Source: Lachnospiraceae bacterium UBA1721 (GTDB taxonomy: Bacteria > Bacillota > Clostridia > Lachnospirales > Lachnospiraceae). From it: 64,000 bases of DNA. Where the stretch lies: NCBI GenBank assembly GCA_002317155.1, contig DCIR01000012.1, positions 41,121-105,120 of the forward strand, written 5' to 3'. The position numbers and the translations under genes are program-made. Positions within the stretch are counted from its first letter, which is position 1. Every line of letters starts with the position of its first letter. Under the pieces are notes generated by a model. It saw only the letters and a list, made by a program, of their open reading frames with translations, made no database searches and was not told the DNA's origin. Positions 7,678 to 16,909 of this stretch are shown here, one piece after another.

Positions 7678-9639
7678 TTATTTATCCATAATCTTTCGGC
7701 GTTTGTCTTTATTGTAAGATGAACCGTCCAATCTTACATCTTTGACAGCCTTTTTAAGCTCGCGCCTGCTCTGCTCACGATTCTTTTCCTTGATGCTTTT
7801 CCTTGCATCCTTGGTAAGCCTTGAAGTGTCGCTGTCAGCATTTCTTCTCTGTCTTCTTCCAAGATTCTCACCATCGCGGTCTCTTCTGAAGCCACGCTTG
7901 TCATCACGTATAGCATCACCGCGACTCCTTCTTCCGTCAGCTTCCTTACTGCCACGGCCTACACCTCGGTCTTCTCTACGACTATCGCGCATGCCGCCGC
8001 GATCTCCACGACCTTCACTGCGTCTGTCTCCACGGCCATCCTTGCGTTCAGAGCGTCCGTCCTTACGTCCGTCTCCACGACCGCCATTTCTGTCACCACG
8101 ACCTTCACCGCGGCCACTACGTCCACTTCTTCCACCCTCGGAATACTCAAGCATGTCACTTCCGGAGAATCTGCTTGCGCGAGATCTTCTGTCATGCTTA
8201 GGCTTATCGGCAAGATTGATCTCCGGCTCTTCCTCTCCATCTGAAGCTGACAAGCTTCCCAGTTCCTTTATAAGGAATGAAGCCGCAAATTTCTCCACAT
8301 CAATCTCATTCTTCTCACAAAAAACTCTGAGAACTTTTACCATCTTATCAATAGCAGTGCTGGGCGTGGTGGTATCCACATAGCCTTCAGCTTCATTTTG
8401 TAATGCTGCTGCCTGCGCCGCTTCTTTAGCTTCCGCACACTGTGCCTTGTATACCTCTAAGATATTGTTAAGCACCTTAAGCTCACGCGCTTTTTTTATC
8501 TCGCCTGCACCCGGAATTTTTTTCTCTTCCATCTTAGTGTGACAAACAGCTTCAATATCTCTGATTCTTCTAAAATCCTTGCTTCTGCAAAGTGTATGTG
8601 ATGTACCTTCTTTTCCGCTTCTTCCGGTTCTTCCGATACGATGCACATAATGCTCTGTCTCAAGAGGTATGTCATAGTTAAATACCGCTTCGACATTATC
8701 TACATCAATACCTCTTGCCGCAATATCCGTTGCAATAAGTATGCTTAAGCTTCCGCTTCTGAAGCGTCCCATAACCGAATCTCTCTGCTTCTGAGTCAGG
8801 TCACCGTGAAGTCCTGCCGCTGCATATCCTTCATTTACAAGATAAGCTGCCAGCTCATCAACCATCCCCTTGGTATTGCAGAAAATAATACTTCTGTTGT
8901 AATTGTAATATTTGATAAGTCTGCAGAGAGCCAAGGTCTTATATTCCTGCTTCACAGGATAGTAATACTGCGCGATACGATCGATTGTAAGCTCTTTTTT
9001 TGTAATCTTGATATACAAAGGATCATTCTGGAACTGACCCGTGATTTTTAAGATTTCATCGGGCATAGTAGCAGAAAACAGACAGGTCTGGTGTTCCTGT
9101 TCAATTGCCCCGAGAATGACCTCCATGTCCTCACGGAAGCCCATCTTAAGCATCTCATCAGCCTCATCCAAAACAACCAGCTTAACAGAATCCATCTTGA
9201 TGGTATGGCGGCGCATATGATCCATCACTCTACCGGGCGTGCCGACAATAATCTGCACCCCTTTAAGACCGCGAATTTGGATAGAGATATCCTGTCCTCC
9301 ATACACAGTAAGAGTTTTTACATTATGCATATATTTTGCAAAACTTCTGATTTCGTTGGTCGCCTGAACCGCAAGTTCTCTCGTGGGACACAGTATAACT
9401 GCCTGAAGGCTCTTAACACTTGGATCCACCATCTGAAGGATAGGGAGTCCGAAAGCCGCAGTTTTACCGGTACCGGTCTGAGCCTGTCCTATTACGTCGC
9501 GGCCTGTGAGTAACGCTGGTATTGCCTGCTCCTGTATGGGGGTCAGCTTGACAAACCCCATGTCCGCAACCGCTCTTTTTATTTCTTCATTTATATCAAG
9601 GTCCGCATAAAGGGACTCTGAGAAAGCTTCTTCTGCCAT
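7678..9639 (-). CDS. DEAD-box ATP-dependent RNA helicase with RG-rich C-terminal tail
   Basis: RNA helicase of the CshA/DeaD type, unwinding RNA duplexes in ribosome assembly or mRNA decay. Motifs in order: Q motif (TPIQEQAIP), AQTGTGKT near residues 53-60, PTRELA, GTPGR, DEADEM, SATMP, then ATDIAARGIDV and HRIGRTGR of RecA domain 2. Residues of about 375-475 resemble the DeaD-type linker/RNA-binding region. From about 490 onward the protein is low-complexity and very rich in R, G, D and K (repeated GRGD/RGD/GRKD), typical of nonspecific RNA-binding tails. The length of 653 aa exceeds CshA because of this tail. GAGGAG precedes the ATG. deaD or cshA cannot be told apart by eye. Confidence 0.93.
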   Translation of the reverse strand: MAEEAFSESLYADLDINEEIKRAVADMGFVKLTPIQEQAIPALLTGRDVIGQAQTGTGKTAAFGLPILQMVDPSVKSLQAVILCPTRELAVQATNEIRSFAKYMHNVKTLTVYGGQDISIQIRGLKGVQIIVGTPGRVMDHMRRHTIKMDSVKLVVLDEADEMLKMGFREDMEVILGAIEQEHQTCLFSATMPDEILKITGQFQNDPLYIKITKKELTIDRIAQYYYPVKQEYKTLALCRLIKYYNYNRSIIFCNTKGMVDELAAYLVNEGYAAAGLHGDLTQKQRDSVMGRFRSGSLSILIATDIAARGIDVDNVEAVFNYDIPLETEHYVHRIGRTGRSGKEGTSHTLCRSKDFRRIRDIEAVCHTKMEEKKIPGAGEIKKARELKVLNNILEVYKAQCAEAKEAAQAAALQNEAEGYVDTTTPSTAIDKMVKVLRVFCEKNEIDVEKFAASFLIKELGSLSASDGEEEPEINLADKPKHDRRSRASRFSGSDMLEYSEGGRSGRSGRGEGRGDRNGGRGDGRKDGRSERKDGRGDRRSEGRGDRGGMRDSRREDRGVGRGSKEADGRRSRGDAIRDDKRGFRRDRDGENLGRRQRRNADSDTSRLTKDARKSIKEKNREQSRRELKKAVKDVRLDGSSYNKDKRRKIMDK

Positions 9640-9699
9640 TAACTCCTCACATTCACATTATTATTCTTAATTATTTTAAGCTTAATGCCGTATAAATTT

Positions 9700-10932
9700 C
9701 TATTCAGATCTAACTTCATATGACCATTTCTTACTGTCATAATCATAATCATAAGTGAAATATATAGTTTCATTAGTAAAAATATACTCTCTACTCTCTA
9801 TTTCACGGCCATACTCATCCAGGAAAAATGTCCACACATCTCCGTTTTGAACATCAGCATTATACTGCTCATCATAAGAAGTGTAATGCCTGCGATAAAT
9901 AATATTATTCTCTCTGTCATACTCATTTATGAACAAAAAGTAACTAACAGAACCATCATAATAAACATACTTCTCTTCTTCTCTCACAAGACATGAAAAT
10001 TCATCATATGTATAACTTATATAATCTATATAATCTGCCTTAATAAAAACTTCCCTTACACGCTTCTTATTTTCATAATAAGCCTCGCAAGCCTCACTTC
10101 TATGATATTCCAAATATCCGTCATCATCATACAATACAGTAAATTCATCCGATTCAAAATCAACATTAAACTGTTCGGGATTTCCCTCTAACTCATAGTA
10201 TATCTTATTGAATTCTACATAATCATCAGCGAAGAAATTGTAATAAAAGAAATAGAAGTTGAGCATCATACCTACAATTTCCTTTTTCTTTTCAGTATCA
10301 TGTCCGTTATCTATATATTCACGTGCTTGAGCAAATAATTTCTCATATATGTCATATGAATTAAAATACAAGCATGAAGGTCTCATCTGACCGCATAATG
10401 CAGTAATCTCCTTATACCATTCGCCATAGGCAATCTCATCATCCAAATAGTACTCATCCCAAACATCATTAATCGGCCCATTACTATTACTATTATTATT
10501 GTAAGTTTCATTACCACCGGTGACTTCTTCCGCACCACCCGAAACACTATCCACAAAATCAGGATACTCTTCACTCAGGTTATCTATTGCTTCCTTAATC
10601 TCCTCGGCTTCAGTAACCTCATATCCTGCATTCAAAATCTCAAATGCATCAGCAACTCTATCCACCTCCACATATATCTCAGCAAGTTCGATATACGCTT
10701 TAACATTTTTAGGATCTATCTCAATAATATCTAAATATGTCGCGATTGCCTGCTCATAATTCATCTCTGAAAGATATTTTTCTGCAGTCTTATGCAAACG
10801 ATTAACTTTTGCAGATGTACCATTGGCTACAATCACGCACACAATAACTATCGCCGCAACAGCAATAATCAATGCAATAATAACCGGTATAAATCTTGTC
10901 TTTTTCTTTTCCGTTTTTAATTTTTCTTCCAT
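9700..10932 (-). CDS. Membrane-anchored TPR protein of unknown function, 410 aa
   Basis: A basic N-terminus and one hydrophobic helix (about residues 15-37) anchor the protein. Residues of about 45-115 contain two tetratricopeptide-like repeats (YEQAIATYLDIIEIDPKNVKAYI split at 'DP', then VDRVADAFEILNAGYE). A Ser/Asn/Gly-rich linker (about 130-152) leads to an acidic, tyrosine-rich C-terminal domain with many strands (EYDRENNIIYRRHYTSYDEQY-like). TPR units usually mediate protein contacts; the C-terminal domain is not recognised. The base composition is more AT-rich than that of the neighbouring helicase. Confidence 0.75.
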   Translation of the reverse strand: MEEKLKTEKKKTRFIPVIIALIIAVAAIVIVCVIVANGTSAKVNRLHKTAEKYLSEMNYEQAIATYLDIIEIDPKNVKAYIELAEIYVEVDRVADAFEILNAGYEVTEAEEIKEAIDNLSEEYPDFVDSVSGGAEEVTGGNETYNNNSNSNGPINDVWDEYYLDDEIAYGEWYKEITALCGQMRPSCLYFNSYDIYEKLFAQAREYIDNGHDTEKKKEIVGMMLNFYFFYYNFFADDYVEFNKIYYELEGNPEQFNVDFESDEFTVLYDDDGYLEYHRSEACEAYYENKKRVREVFIKADYIDYISYTYDEFSCLVREEEKYVYYDGSVSYFLFINEYDRENNIIYRRHYTSYDEQYNADVQNGDVWTFFLDEYGREIESREYIFTNETIYFTYDYDYDSKKWSYEVRSE

Positions 10933-11002
10933 AGATTGCCCACTCTCTACTTTCTATTTTATTATTCAGCAAATCTGTTTTTCTTAGTTTTATTAATAAT
11001 AA

Positions 11003-11046
11003 ATAATAAAGCCTTTAGCGATTAAATCATACACACGCCAAAGGCT
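11003..11046 (-). terminator. Terminator of the methionine aminopeptidase gene
   Basis: 11-bp stem (11010-11020 with 11036-11046, one wobble) followed on the minus strand by TTTATTATTTATT. It starts 11 bases after the stop at 11057. Confidence 0.75.
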
Positions 11047-11056
11047 AAATAACAAA

Positions 11057-11932
11057 CTACCAGCTGAGGACCTCATGTCCATCCTCTGTCACCATTACCA
11101 TTATCTCCCACTGAGCTGAAGGCATATGGTCTGCAGTGTATACCTCCCAACCATTTTCCTTGTTGGTGTATATCTTTTCCTTACCCATATTGACCATTGG
11201 CTCGATGGTAAACATCATACCGGGCACCAGAAGCATATCTGTTCCTGCCTTTGAAAAATATCCGCACCATGGATCCTCATGGAACTCAAGTCCGATTCCG
11301 TGTCCACCTATTTCTCTTACAACAGTATATCCTCTGTCATAACAGTAATCATGAACTGCCTGGCTGACATCTCCTAAAAATCCCCAGGGCTGTACCTTCT
11401 CAAGGCCTGCATAAATAGCTTCCTTGGTAGTATCAACCAGCTTCTTTTTCTCAGGGCTGACATCACCGATGCAGTACATTCTGGAAGAATCTGAGAAATA
11501 TCCATTTAATATAGTAGAACAGTCGCAGTTAACTATATCACCATTCTTCAGATATACGCCCTTGTGCGGATAACCATGGCACACCTGATCGTTAACGGAT
11601 GTGCACACACTATAGGGATATCCTTCATAATTAAGAGGTGCAGGGATTGCTCCTGCTGCATATGTCACCTCGTTTACAATGTCATCAATTTTCGAAAGCT
11701 CCATGCCCTCGCAAATTTCTTTATCAAGAGTATCAAGAATCTGAACATTAACCTTGCAGCTCTTCTTAATCATCTCAATCTGCTCGGGTGTCTTGATAAT
11801 GCTGTGATCCGGAACATGTGCCCCCATCATCTTGTACTTCTTTATTTTTGCATCAAAGGGTTCATGACAAGTCTTATATTTCTTACCGCTGCCACACCAG
11901 CAGGGATCGTTTCTTCCTATTTTAGGTAACAT
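11057..11932 (-). CDS. map: Methionine aminopeptidase, type I, with N-terminal SEC-C zinc motif
   Basis: Removes the initiator methionine from nascent proteins at the ribosome. Residues of about 6-23 form a SEC-C metal-binding motif (NDPCWCGSGKKYKTCH), an extension found in many Clostridial MetAPs and thought to aid ribosome or substrate contact. The catalytic pita-bread domain follows from about residue 45: HGYPHKGVYLKNGDIVNCD and DSSRMYCIGD carry the two metal aspartates, GHGIGLEFHEDP the metal and substrate histidines, and MFTIEPMVNMG the metal Glu. The length of 291 aa fits the extended type. GAGGAC precedes the ATG. It is monocistronic, with a terminator after it and a large regulatory gap before it. 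Confidence 0.95.
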   Translation of the reverse strand: MLPKIGRNDPCWCGSGKKYKTCHEPFDAKIKKYKMMGAHVPDHSIIKTPEQIEMIKKSCKVNVQILDTLDKEICEGMELSKIDDIVNEVTYAAGAIPAPLNYEGYPYSVCTSVNDQVCHGYPHKGVYLKNGDIVNCDCSTILNGYFSDSSRMYCIGDVSPEKKKLVDTTKEAIYAGLEKVQPWGFLGDVSQAVHDYCYDRGYTVVREIGGHGIGLEFHEDPWCGYFSKAGTDMLLVPGMMFTIEPMVNMGKEKIYTNKENGWEVYTADHMPSAQWEIMVMVTEDGHEVLSW

Positions 11933-12032
11933 TTCTGTCCTCTTTCCTTAATATATTAAGCTATGCGAATTGCGACACCTATTATAGCACATATTGAAAA
12001 CTTGTGTATCCATAATTAATATCCTACCACTA

Positions 12033-12071
12033 CCACTACATATTGTATTATGTGAATACTATATCTTGTAT
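12033..12071 (+). promoter_or_regulatory. Distal pair of NrdR-box-like sites
   Basis: Two 16-bp sites resemble the NrdR consensus (ACACWATATATWGTGT): CCACTACATATTGTAT at 12033-12048 and ATACTATATCTTGTAT at 12056-12071, each 13 of 16 by eye. Their start-to-start spacing is 23 bp, about two helical turns. They lie about 300 bases before nrdD, so their role is less certain than that of the proximal pair. Confidence 0.45.
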
Positions 12072-12220
12072 CTGCCACAACAGCATATCTACCGAAATTG
12101 TAAATACAAATCCAGCCATATATCATTAAAAATCGCATAATTTGCCTCAATAATGGGACCAAAATCTATTGAAAAAAATAAAAATCGTAATATTGCACAA
12201 ACTTTTCGCAGGATTTTTTC

Positions 12221-12268
12221 CCACAATATATAGGCTATTATTATTTACAAAGCCACTATATGTTGTTA
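12221..12268 (+). promoter_or_regulatory. Proximal tandem NrdR boxes of nrdD-nrdG
   Basis: CCACAATATATAGGCT at 12221-12236 (13 of 16) and CCACTATATGTTGTTA at 12253-12268 (12 of 16) match the NrdR operator consensus. They are 32 bp apart start to start, the three-turn spacing typical of NrdR operators. A possible promoter, TTGTTA (12263-12268) with TATATG (12287-12292), overlaps the second box, so binding would block transcription. NrdR represses ribonucleotide reductase genes according to bound nucleotide. The rest of the 11933-12360 gap is AT-rich and shows nothing else recognisable. Confidence 0.75.
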
Positions 12269-12360
12269 AAATAAATTCTCGTAGGCTATATGGGTAGATT
12301 TGCCCATTTTTAGCCGTCAACGTATTAAACAAATAGTTTTTTTGAGAGAGAGAGAAACAA

Positions 12361-14538
12361 ATGAAGATCATCAAAAGAAGCGGTGCGGAAGTAGAATTCG
12401 ACAGTCAGAAAATCATTACCGCGGTTTCCAAGGCTAACCTCACAGTTATCCCCAGCGACCGTATGTCAGATCTTGAGATTCGCCGAATTGCTGAAGACGT
12501 AGAAATCGCTGTATCAAATATGAACAGATCACTCAGCGTGGAAGAAATCCAGGATATCGTTGAGAATCAGATTATGAACCGCCGCGCTTTTGAAGTTGCA
12601 CGTCACTATATCACCTATCGTTATAAGAGAGAGATGGTTCGTAAGTCTAATACTACCGACGAACAGATTCTCAGCCTTATCGAGTGCAATAACGAGGAAG
12701 TTAAGCAGGAAAATTCTAACAAGAATCCTACAATCGTTAGCGTACAGCGTGACTATATGGCAGGTGAAGTAAGTAAGGATATTACCCGTCGTTTCCTTAT
12801 TCCCAGCGACATTGCTCAGGCTCATGAGCAGGGACTTATCCACTTCCACGATGCTGACTATTTTGCTCAGCATATGCATAACTGTGATCTCGTTAACCTC
12901 GAGGATATGCTCCAGAACGGAACTGTTATCAGCGGCACCATGATTGAAAAGCCCCACAGCTTCTCAACCGCATGTAATATCGCTACACAGATTATCGCTC
13001 AGGTTGCTTCATGCCAGTACGGCGGACAGAGTATTTCACTTACTCATCTCGCTCCCTTTGTAGATATCAGCCGTAAAAAGATTCGCGAGCAGGTAATCAC
13101 CGAGTTCTCTGCTATCAAGGCTGATATTACTGAAGAAGAAATCAACACCATCACCGAGAAGCGTCTCCGCGAGGAAGTACGTAACGGTGTTCAGATGGTT
13201 CAGTACCAGGTTGTTACCCTTATGACCACCAATGGTCAGGCTCCTTTCGTTACCGTATTTATGTACCTCAACGAAGCTCGCAACGAGCAGGAAAAGGATG
13301 ACCTTGCTCTTATCATCGAAGAAATGCTCTGCCAGAGATATCAGGGCGTTAAGAATGAGAAGGGTATCTGGATTACACCTGCATTCCCTAAGCTCATCTA
13401 TGTTCTTGAGGAAGATAATATCCGTGAGGACAGCAAATATTACTATCTCACCAAGCTCGCTGCAAAGTGTACCGCTAAGCGTCTTGTTCCTGACTACATC
13501 TCTGAAAAGATTATGATGCAGAACAAGATCGACAAGAACGGTGAAGGTCACTGCTACACCTGCATGGGTTGCAGAAGCTTCCTTACACCTTATGTTGATG
13601 AGAACGGCAAGCCTAAGTATTACGGTCGTTTCAATCAGGGTGTTGTTACCGTTAACCTTGTTGACATCGGACTTTCAGCAGAAAAGAATCTCGACAGATT
13701 CTGGGAAATCTTTGATGACCGCATGAAGCTCTGCCATCGTGCACTTCAGGCTCGTCACGAAAGACTTAAGGGAACCGTATCCGATGTTGCTCCTATTCTT
13801 TGGCAGCACGGTGCTCTCCTTCGTCTTGAAAAGGGTGAGACCATTGACAAGTACCTTACCGGCGGTTACTCTACTCTCTCACTTGGATATGCAGGTCTTT
13901 GGGAGTGCGTATACAGCCTTATCGGCAAAAAGCTTACCGAGCCCCAGGGTGAAGAGCTTGGTCTTCAGATTATGAAAAAGCTCAACGAGTACACTTCTCG
14001 TTGGAAGGCTGAAGAAAATATTGACTACTCTCTCTATGGAACTCCCCTTGAGAGTACTACATATAAGTTCGCTAAATGTCTCCAGAAGCGCTTCGGAATT
14101 ATCCCCGGCGTAACTGACAGAAACTATATCACCAACAGCTATCATGTACATGTAACTGAGAACATCGATGCATTTTCAAAGCTTGCTCTCGAGTCTAAGT
14201 TCCAGGTACTTTCACCCGGCGGTGCTATCTCTTATGTAGAGGTTCCCAACATGCAGGGTAACCTTGATGCTGTACTTTCAATCATGCAGTTCATCTATGA
14301 CCACATCATGTATGCAGAGCTTAACACCAAGAGTGATTACTGCCAGGAATGTGGTTTCGACGGTGAGATTGAAATCAATGAAAATGAGGACGGCAAGCTG
14401 ATTTGGAAGTGCCCTAACTGCGGCAACACCGATCAGAACAAGCTCAATGTTGCAAGACGTACCTGTGGTTACATCGGAACTCAGTTCTGGAATCAGGGAC
14501 GTACACAGGAAATCAAGGAGCGTGTTCTTCACCTCTAA
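12361..14538 (+). CDS. nrdD: Anaerobic ribonucleoside-triphosphate reductase (class III)
   Basis: Glycyl-radical enzyme that reduces ribonucleoside triphosphates to deoxyribonucleotides without oxygen. Residues of about 3-95 form the allosteric ATP-cone (IIKRSGAEVEFDSQKI). The C-terminus has a zinc site of two CxxC pairs (CQECGF and CPNCGN), followed by the glycyl-radical loop RRTCGYIG, with the radical Gly at about residue 703 of 725. The length is normal. Codons are strongly biased toward C-ending forms compared with neighbours, consistent with high expression. It is one of few plus-strand genes. It is controlled by NrdR-like boxes and is followed by a terminator before its activase nrdG. 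Confidence 0.97.
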   Translation: MKIIKRSGAEVEFDSQKIITAVSKANLTVIPSDRMSDLEIRRIAEDVEIAVSNMNRSLSVEEIQDIVENQIMNRRAFEVARHYITYRYKREMVRKSNTTDEQILSLIECNNEEVKQENSNKNPTIVSVQRDYMAGEVSKDITRRFLIPSDIAQAHEQGLIHFHDADYFAQHMHNCDLVNLEDMLQNGTVISGTMIEKPHSFSTACNIATQIIAQVASCQYGGQSISLTHLAPFVDISRKKIREQVITEFSAIKADITEEEINTITEKRLREEVRNGVQMVQYQVVTLMTTNGQAPFVTVFMYLNEARNEQEKDDLALIIEEMLCQRYQGVKNEKGIWITPAFPKLIYVLEEDNIREDSKYYYLTKLAAKCTAKRLVPDYISEKIMMQNKIDKNGEGHCYTCMGCRSFLTPYVDENGKPKYYGRFNQGVVTVNLVDIGLSAEKNLDRFWEIFDDRMKLCHRALQARHERLKGTVSDVAPILWQHGALLRLEKGETIDKYLTGGYSTLSLGYAGLWECVYSLIGKKLTEPQGEELGLQIMKKLNEYTSRWKAEENIDYSLYGTPLESTTYKFAKCLQKRFGIIPGVTDRNYITNSYHVHVTENIDAFSKLALESKFQVLSPGGAISYVEVPNMQGNLDAVLSIMQFIYDHIMYAELNTKSDYCQECGFDGEIEINENEDGKLIWKCPNCGNTDQNKLNVARRTCGYIGTQFWNQGRTQEIKERVLHL

Positions 14539-14580
14539 TTCCTGTATCCGACTCATTGATAATCAAGTAAACATAACCAA

Positions 14581-14612
14581 AAGAGCAGACTTAATTGCCT
14601 GCTCTTTTTTTC
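14581..14612 (+). terminator. Intercistronic terminator/attenuator between nrdD and nrdG
   Basis: Stem AAGAGCAG (14581-14588) with CTGCTCTT (14599-14606) and a following U-run of about seven. It starts 42 bases after the nrdD stop. Partial read-through would give more reductase than activase, which is needed only in small amounts. Confidence 0.78.
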
Positions 14613-14635
14613 ACAGATACCCAAGAGGATAACCT

Positions 14636-15226
14636 ATGTATTACGGTTCATTAAAAAAGAATGATGTTGCGAACGGCCCCGGAGTCAGAGTTAATCTCTT
14701 TGTCAGCGGTTGTACTCACTGTTGCAAAAACTGCTTTAACGAGGAGACCTGGAAGTTCAACTATGGAGAGCTATACACAGATGCCATCACCGATGAAATA
14801 ATCGAGTCACTCAAGCCTTCTTACGTGGCCGGCATAACTTTTCTTGGTGGTGAACCAATGGAGCCTGCCAATCGCAAAGAAATCTTAAAGCTGGCAGAAC
14901 AGATTCATCAGCTGTATCCGTACAAAACCATATGGTGCTACACCGGTTACCTCACAGAGGAATTACTTGCATCCGCAGGCATTTGGGATTCTGACAGAGT
15001 TCCTTCTGTAGAAGAGCTACCCAGGAACAGAGCAATCGACTGCACTTCACCCGCATCTGATTCCGAAGAACTGGCTCGCCTTCTTAATCTGATTGATGTG
15101 CTGGTTGATGGTGAATTCGTTGATGAAAAAAGAAACCTCATGCTTAAATTCCGTGGCTCTGAAAACCAGCGACTGGTCAACCTAAAAAAGACGATTGCAG
15201 AAGATACAATCGTCCTTTGGGAATAA
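14636..15226 (+). CDS. nrdG: Anaerobic ribonucleotide reductase activating protein (radical SAM)
   Basis: Radical-SAM activase that uses a 4Fe-4S cluster and S-adenosylmethionine to place the glycyl radical on NrdD. The cluster motif CX3CX2C is in SGCTHCCKNCFN near residues 30-40, preceded by GPGVRVNLFVSG, and a GGEP motif (LGGEPMEP) follows. The C-terminus has the VDGEFVDEKR segment typical of NrdG. The length of 196 aa is at the long end; an acidic insertion around 115-145 (PSVEELPRNRA to SDSEELARL) accounts for the excess. AGAGGA precedes the ATG. Its 3' end contains the terminator of the convergent dnaJ-type gene. Confidence 0.96.
   Translation: MYYGSLKKNDVANGPGVRVNLFVSGCTHCCKNCFNEETWKFNYGELYTDAITDEIIESLKPSYVAGITFLGGEPMEPANRKEILKLAEQIHQLYPYKTIWCYTGYLTEELLASAGIWDSDRVPSVEELPRNRAIDCTSPASDSEELARLLNLIDVLVDGEFVDEKRNLMLKFRGSENQRLVNLKKTIAEDTIVLWE
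15184..15214 (-). terminator. Terminator of the DnaJ/DUF5685 transcript, inside the nrdG coding end
   Basis: GACGATTG (15190-15197) pairs with CAATCGTC (15207-15214). On the minus strand the hairpin is followed by six U. It therefore serves the leftward transcript ending at 15263, although the DNA encodes the last residues of NrdG. Confidence 0.7.
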
Positions 15227-15262
15227 CTAAATACTCTATGCAATAAAAAATATACAAAAATA

Positions 15263-15997
15263 CTAAATGCAATAAAAACCGGTTCCGCCACAGCATAAAT
15301 TGAGACATATATTAGCAATACACAATCTCACGCACAGATTTGGTCCGCTTCTCGGAGCATAACCATATGTATTTTGTCTCTGTGCATACCAATTAACACC
15401 ACTCTCAAGCTGGGTAAGAAATCTCTGATACTCTGCGTTTCCGGGTTCGAGTTCTACAGCCTTACGCGCGTGTTCCATTGCTGATACTGTATTGTTCATT
15501 CCGGCATGAGCTACAGCACTATAGAAATACCAGCGTGCATTACGCTGTTCCGACTCCATATTATCCAGGGTAGTTCTGGCCTCTTTATAATAACCGCTTC
15601 TAAGATAATTGCCTGCTGCCCTGAGTCTGACATCCTCTTCATAACCGGTATTGGCACTTCTATTGCCATATCCGTATTCAAAACCACGACCATTCCAGCT
15701 TCCGAATCCCGAGCCAAACGGAGATCCTCCATAACCGGAACCGCCATATCCGGAACCGCCGTAGCCTGACCCGCCATAGCCGGATCCGCTGTAGCCTCCG
15801 GAATATCCTTCGGTGCGTTCTTTCATAATCTGCTGATAAGCAGCCTGTATCTGCTTAAACTTTTCTTCAGCAAGCTCCTTATGCGGATTATTCACGTTTG
15901 CATCGGGATGATATTTACGACTTAATGCTCTGTATGCTTTTTTTATCTCATCTTCGGAAGCATTTCTTGACACTCCCAAAATCGAGTAAGGATCCAT
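15263..15997 (-). CDS. J-domain protein with Gly/Tyr-rich linker and Cys-rich C-terminus, 244 aa
   Basis: Residues 1-62 form a DnaJ J-domain with the HPD motif at 30-32, which stimulates DnaK ATPase. A flexible linker of repeated GYGGS units follows at about 78-105. A helical TPR-like region (about 125-200: [18 protein letters not shown], then [23 protein letters not shown]) comes next, and the tail is rich in cysteine ([16 protein letters not shown]). It lacks the zinc domain and client-binding domain of true DnaJ, so it is a specialised co-chaperone. The ATG at 15997 overlaps the TGA of the DUF5685 gene by one base, indicating coupled translation and a functional partnership. Confidence 0.88.
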   Translation of the reverse strand: MDPYSILGVSRNASEDEIKKAYRALSRKYHPDANVNNPHKELAEEKFKQIQAAYQQIMKERTEGYSGGYSGSGYGGSGYGGSGYGGSGYGGSPFGSGFGSWNGRGFEYGYGNRSANTGYEEDVRLRAAGNYLRSGYYKEARTTLDNMESEQRNARWYFYSAVAHAGMNNTVSAMEHARKAVELEPGNAEYQRFLTQLESGVNWYAQRQNTYGYAPRSGPNLCVRLCIANICLNLCCGGTGFYCI

Positions 15998-16830
15998 CAC
16001 TTTTTCCTCTTATTTCGTTCAGATTTTACTTCCTCGTATCTGTTCCATACACCTGAATATAAAATATTCCTGAGTATCTCTGCATTTTCAATGATAGGAA
16101 GCATCTCAAACTCACGACAACAGTCGGACATTATCATGGTTAGAATTTCCTGAACTCTTTCATCAAAATCTAAATCATTTTTACGTACAATTAAAGGATT
16201 GTAATTTTTCTTTTTTATATCCTTTTCCAGATCATCATATGCATCAAGGATATAAATAAATCTACCCAAATGATAACCAACGGCTCTCAGATTATCAGTC
16301 CACTCATCGTTTTTATAAGCAAATACCTCGCTCATTATTTCGCCGAACAATCCGGCCATGCCATCGACATCATCACTTTTCTGCGCTTCAAGTTCTGACA
16401 TTTTGGCGAGCTTATCTTTTATAAATATTTCCTTGTCACTGTACTTTTCCCTAATTTTATTACACTTGCAATCCAACAAGTCTCCGTATAACTTTTTGTG
16501 AAGCTTCTTCTCGTCTCTCCAGTCATCCTCGCACTTATAGATTGTCAAAAGTACATTCATATCTGCCAAATAATCCATAATACCGTTACGACACATAAGA
16601 TGCTTGCCTATCGGATGCGCTATGCATCGGCAATAACGCATTTCATTTTCCGGCTCGTACAGAGAAGATAAAAGCAGTGCCGCAAAAGTCATATCAAAAG
16701 AAAGTGTCAGCTGCCCGAATGCTCCAAATTCGTTTTTCAGACATCTGCACAATCCACAGTAATATGAATGATATACGTCAAATTCTCTGAACTTAAGCTC
16801 AGATTTATTTATCGTTATATATCCAAACAT
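15997..16830 (-). CDS. DUF5685 family protein, 277 aa
   Basis: Matches the DUF5685 pattern: an N-terminal [18 protein letters not shown] start, then [14 protein letters not shown], a Cys/His-rich stretch ([15 protein letters not shown]), [17 protein letters not shown], and [12 protein letters not shown], followed by NYNPL. The conserved Cys and His residues suggest a metal site, and the Asp-rich helices resemble those of all-alpha isoprenoid synthase folds, though that comparison is only my inference. No signal peptide or membrane helix is evident. It is translationally coupled to the J-domain gene. Function unknown. Confidence 0.85.
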   Translation of the reverse strand: MFGYITINKSELKFREFDVYHSYYCGLCRCLKNEFGAFGQLTLSFDMTFAALLLSSLYEPENEMRYCRCIAHPIGKHLMCRNGIMDYLADMNVLLTIYKCEDDWRDEKKLHKKLYGDLLDCKCNKIREKYSDKEIFIKDKLAKMSELEAQKSDDVDGMAGLFGEIMSEVFAYKNDEWTDNLRAVGYHLGRFIYILDAYDDLEKDIKKKNYNPLIVRKNDLDFDERVQEILTMIMSDCCREFEMLPIIENAEILRNILYSGVWNRYEEVKSERNKRKK

Positions 16831-16840
16831 ATAATAAATC

Positions 16841-16909
16841 CTTCTGATAAACTAATTGCCATTACATTCTTCTGATAAACTTAATACTATTAAGTCCTTC
16901 TGATAAACT
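16841..16909. repeat. Three direct repeats of 28-bp period at a gene 3' end
   Basis: CTTCTGATAAACT occurs at 16841-16853, 16869-16881 and 16897-16909, exactly 28 bp apart. The flanking bases are partly conserved (ATTGCC after the first and third). The third copy encodes the end of the zinc-ribbon protein (QFIRRT), so the others look like duplications of that coding end. Confidence 0.8.

Noticed and set aside
7742..8383. 213-codon open frame on the plus strand
   Set aside because: It is antisense to the RG-rich tail of the DEAD-box helicase. The biased codons there keep the opposite strand open, and its Ser/Pro/Arg composition is not protein-like.
12147..12374. 75-codon minus-strand open frame before nrdD
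   Set aside because: It is AT-rich, overlaps the NrdR boxes and promoter, and has no ribosome site.
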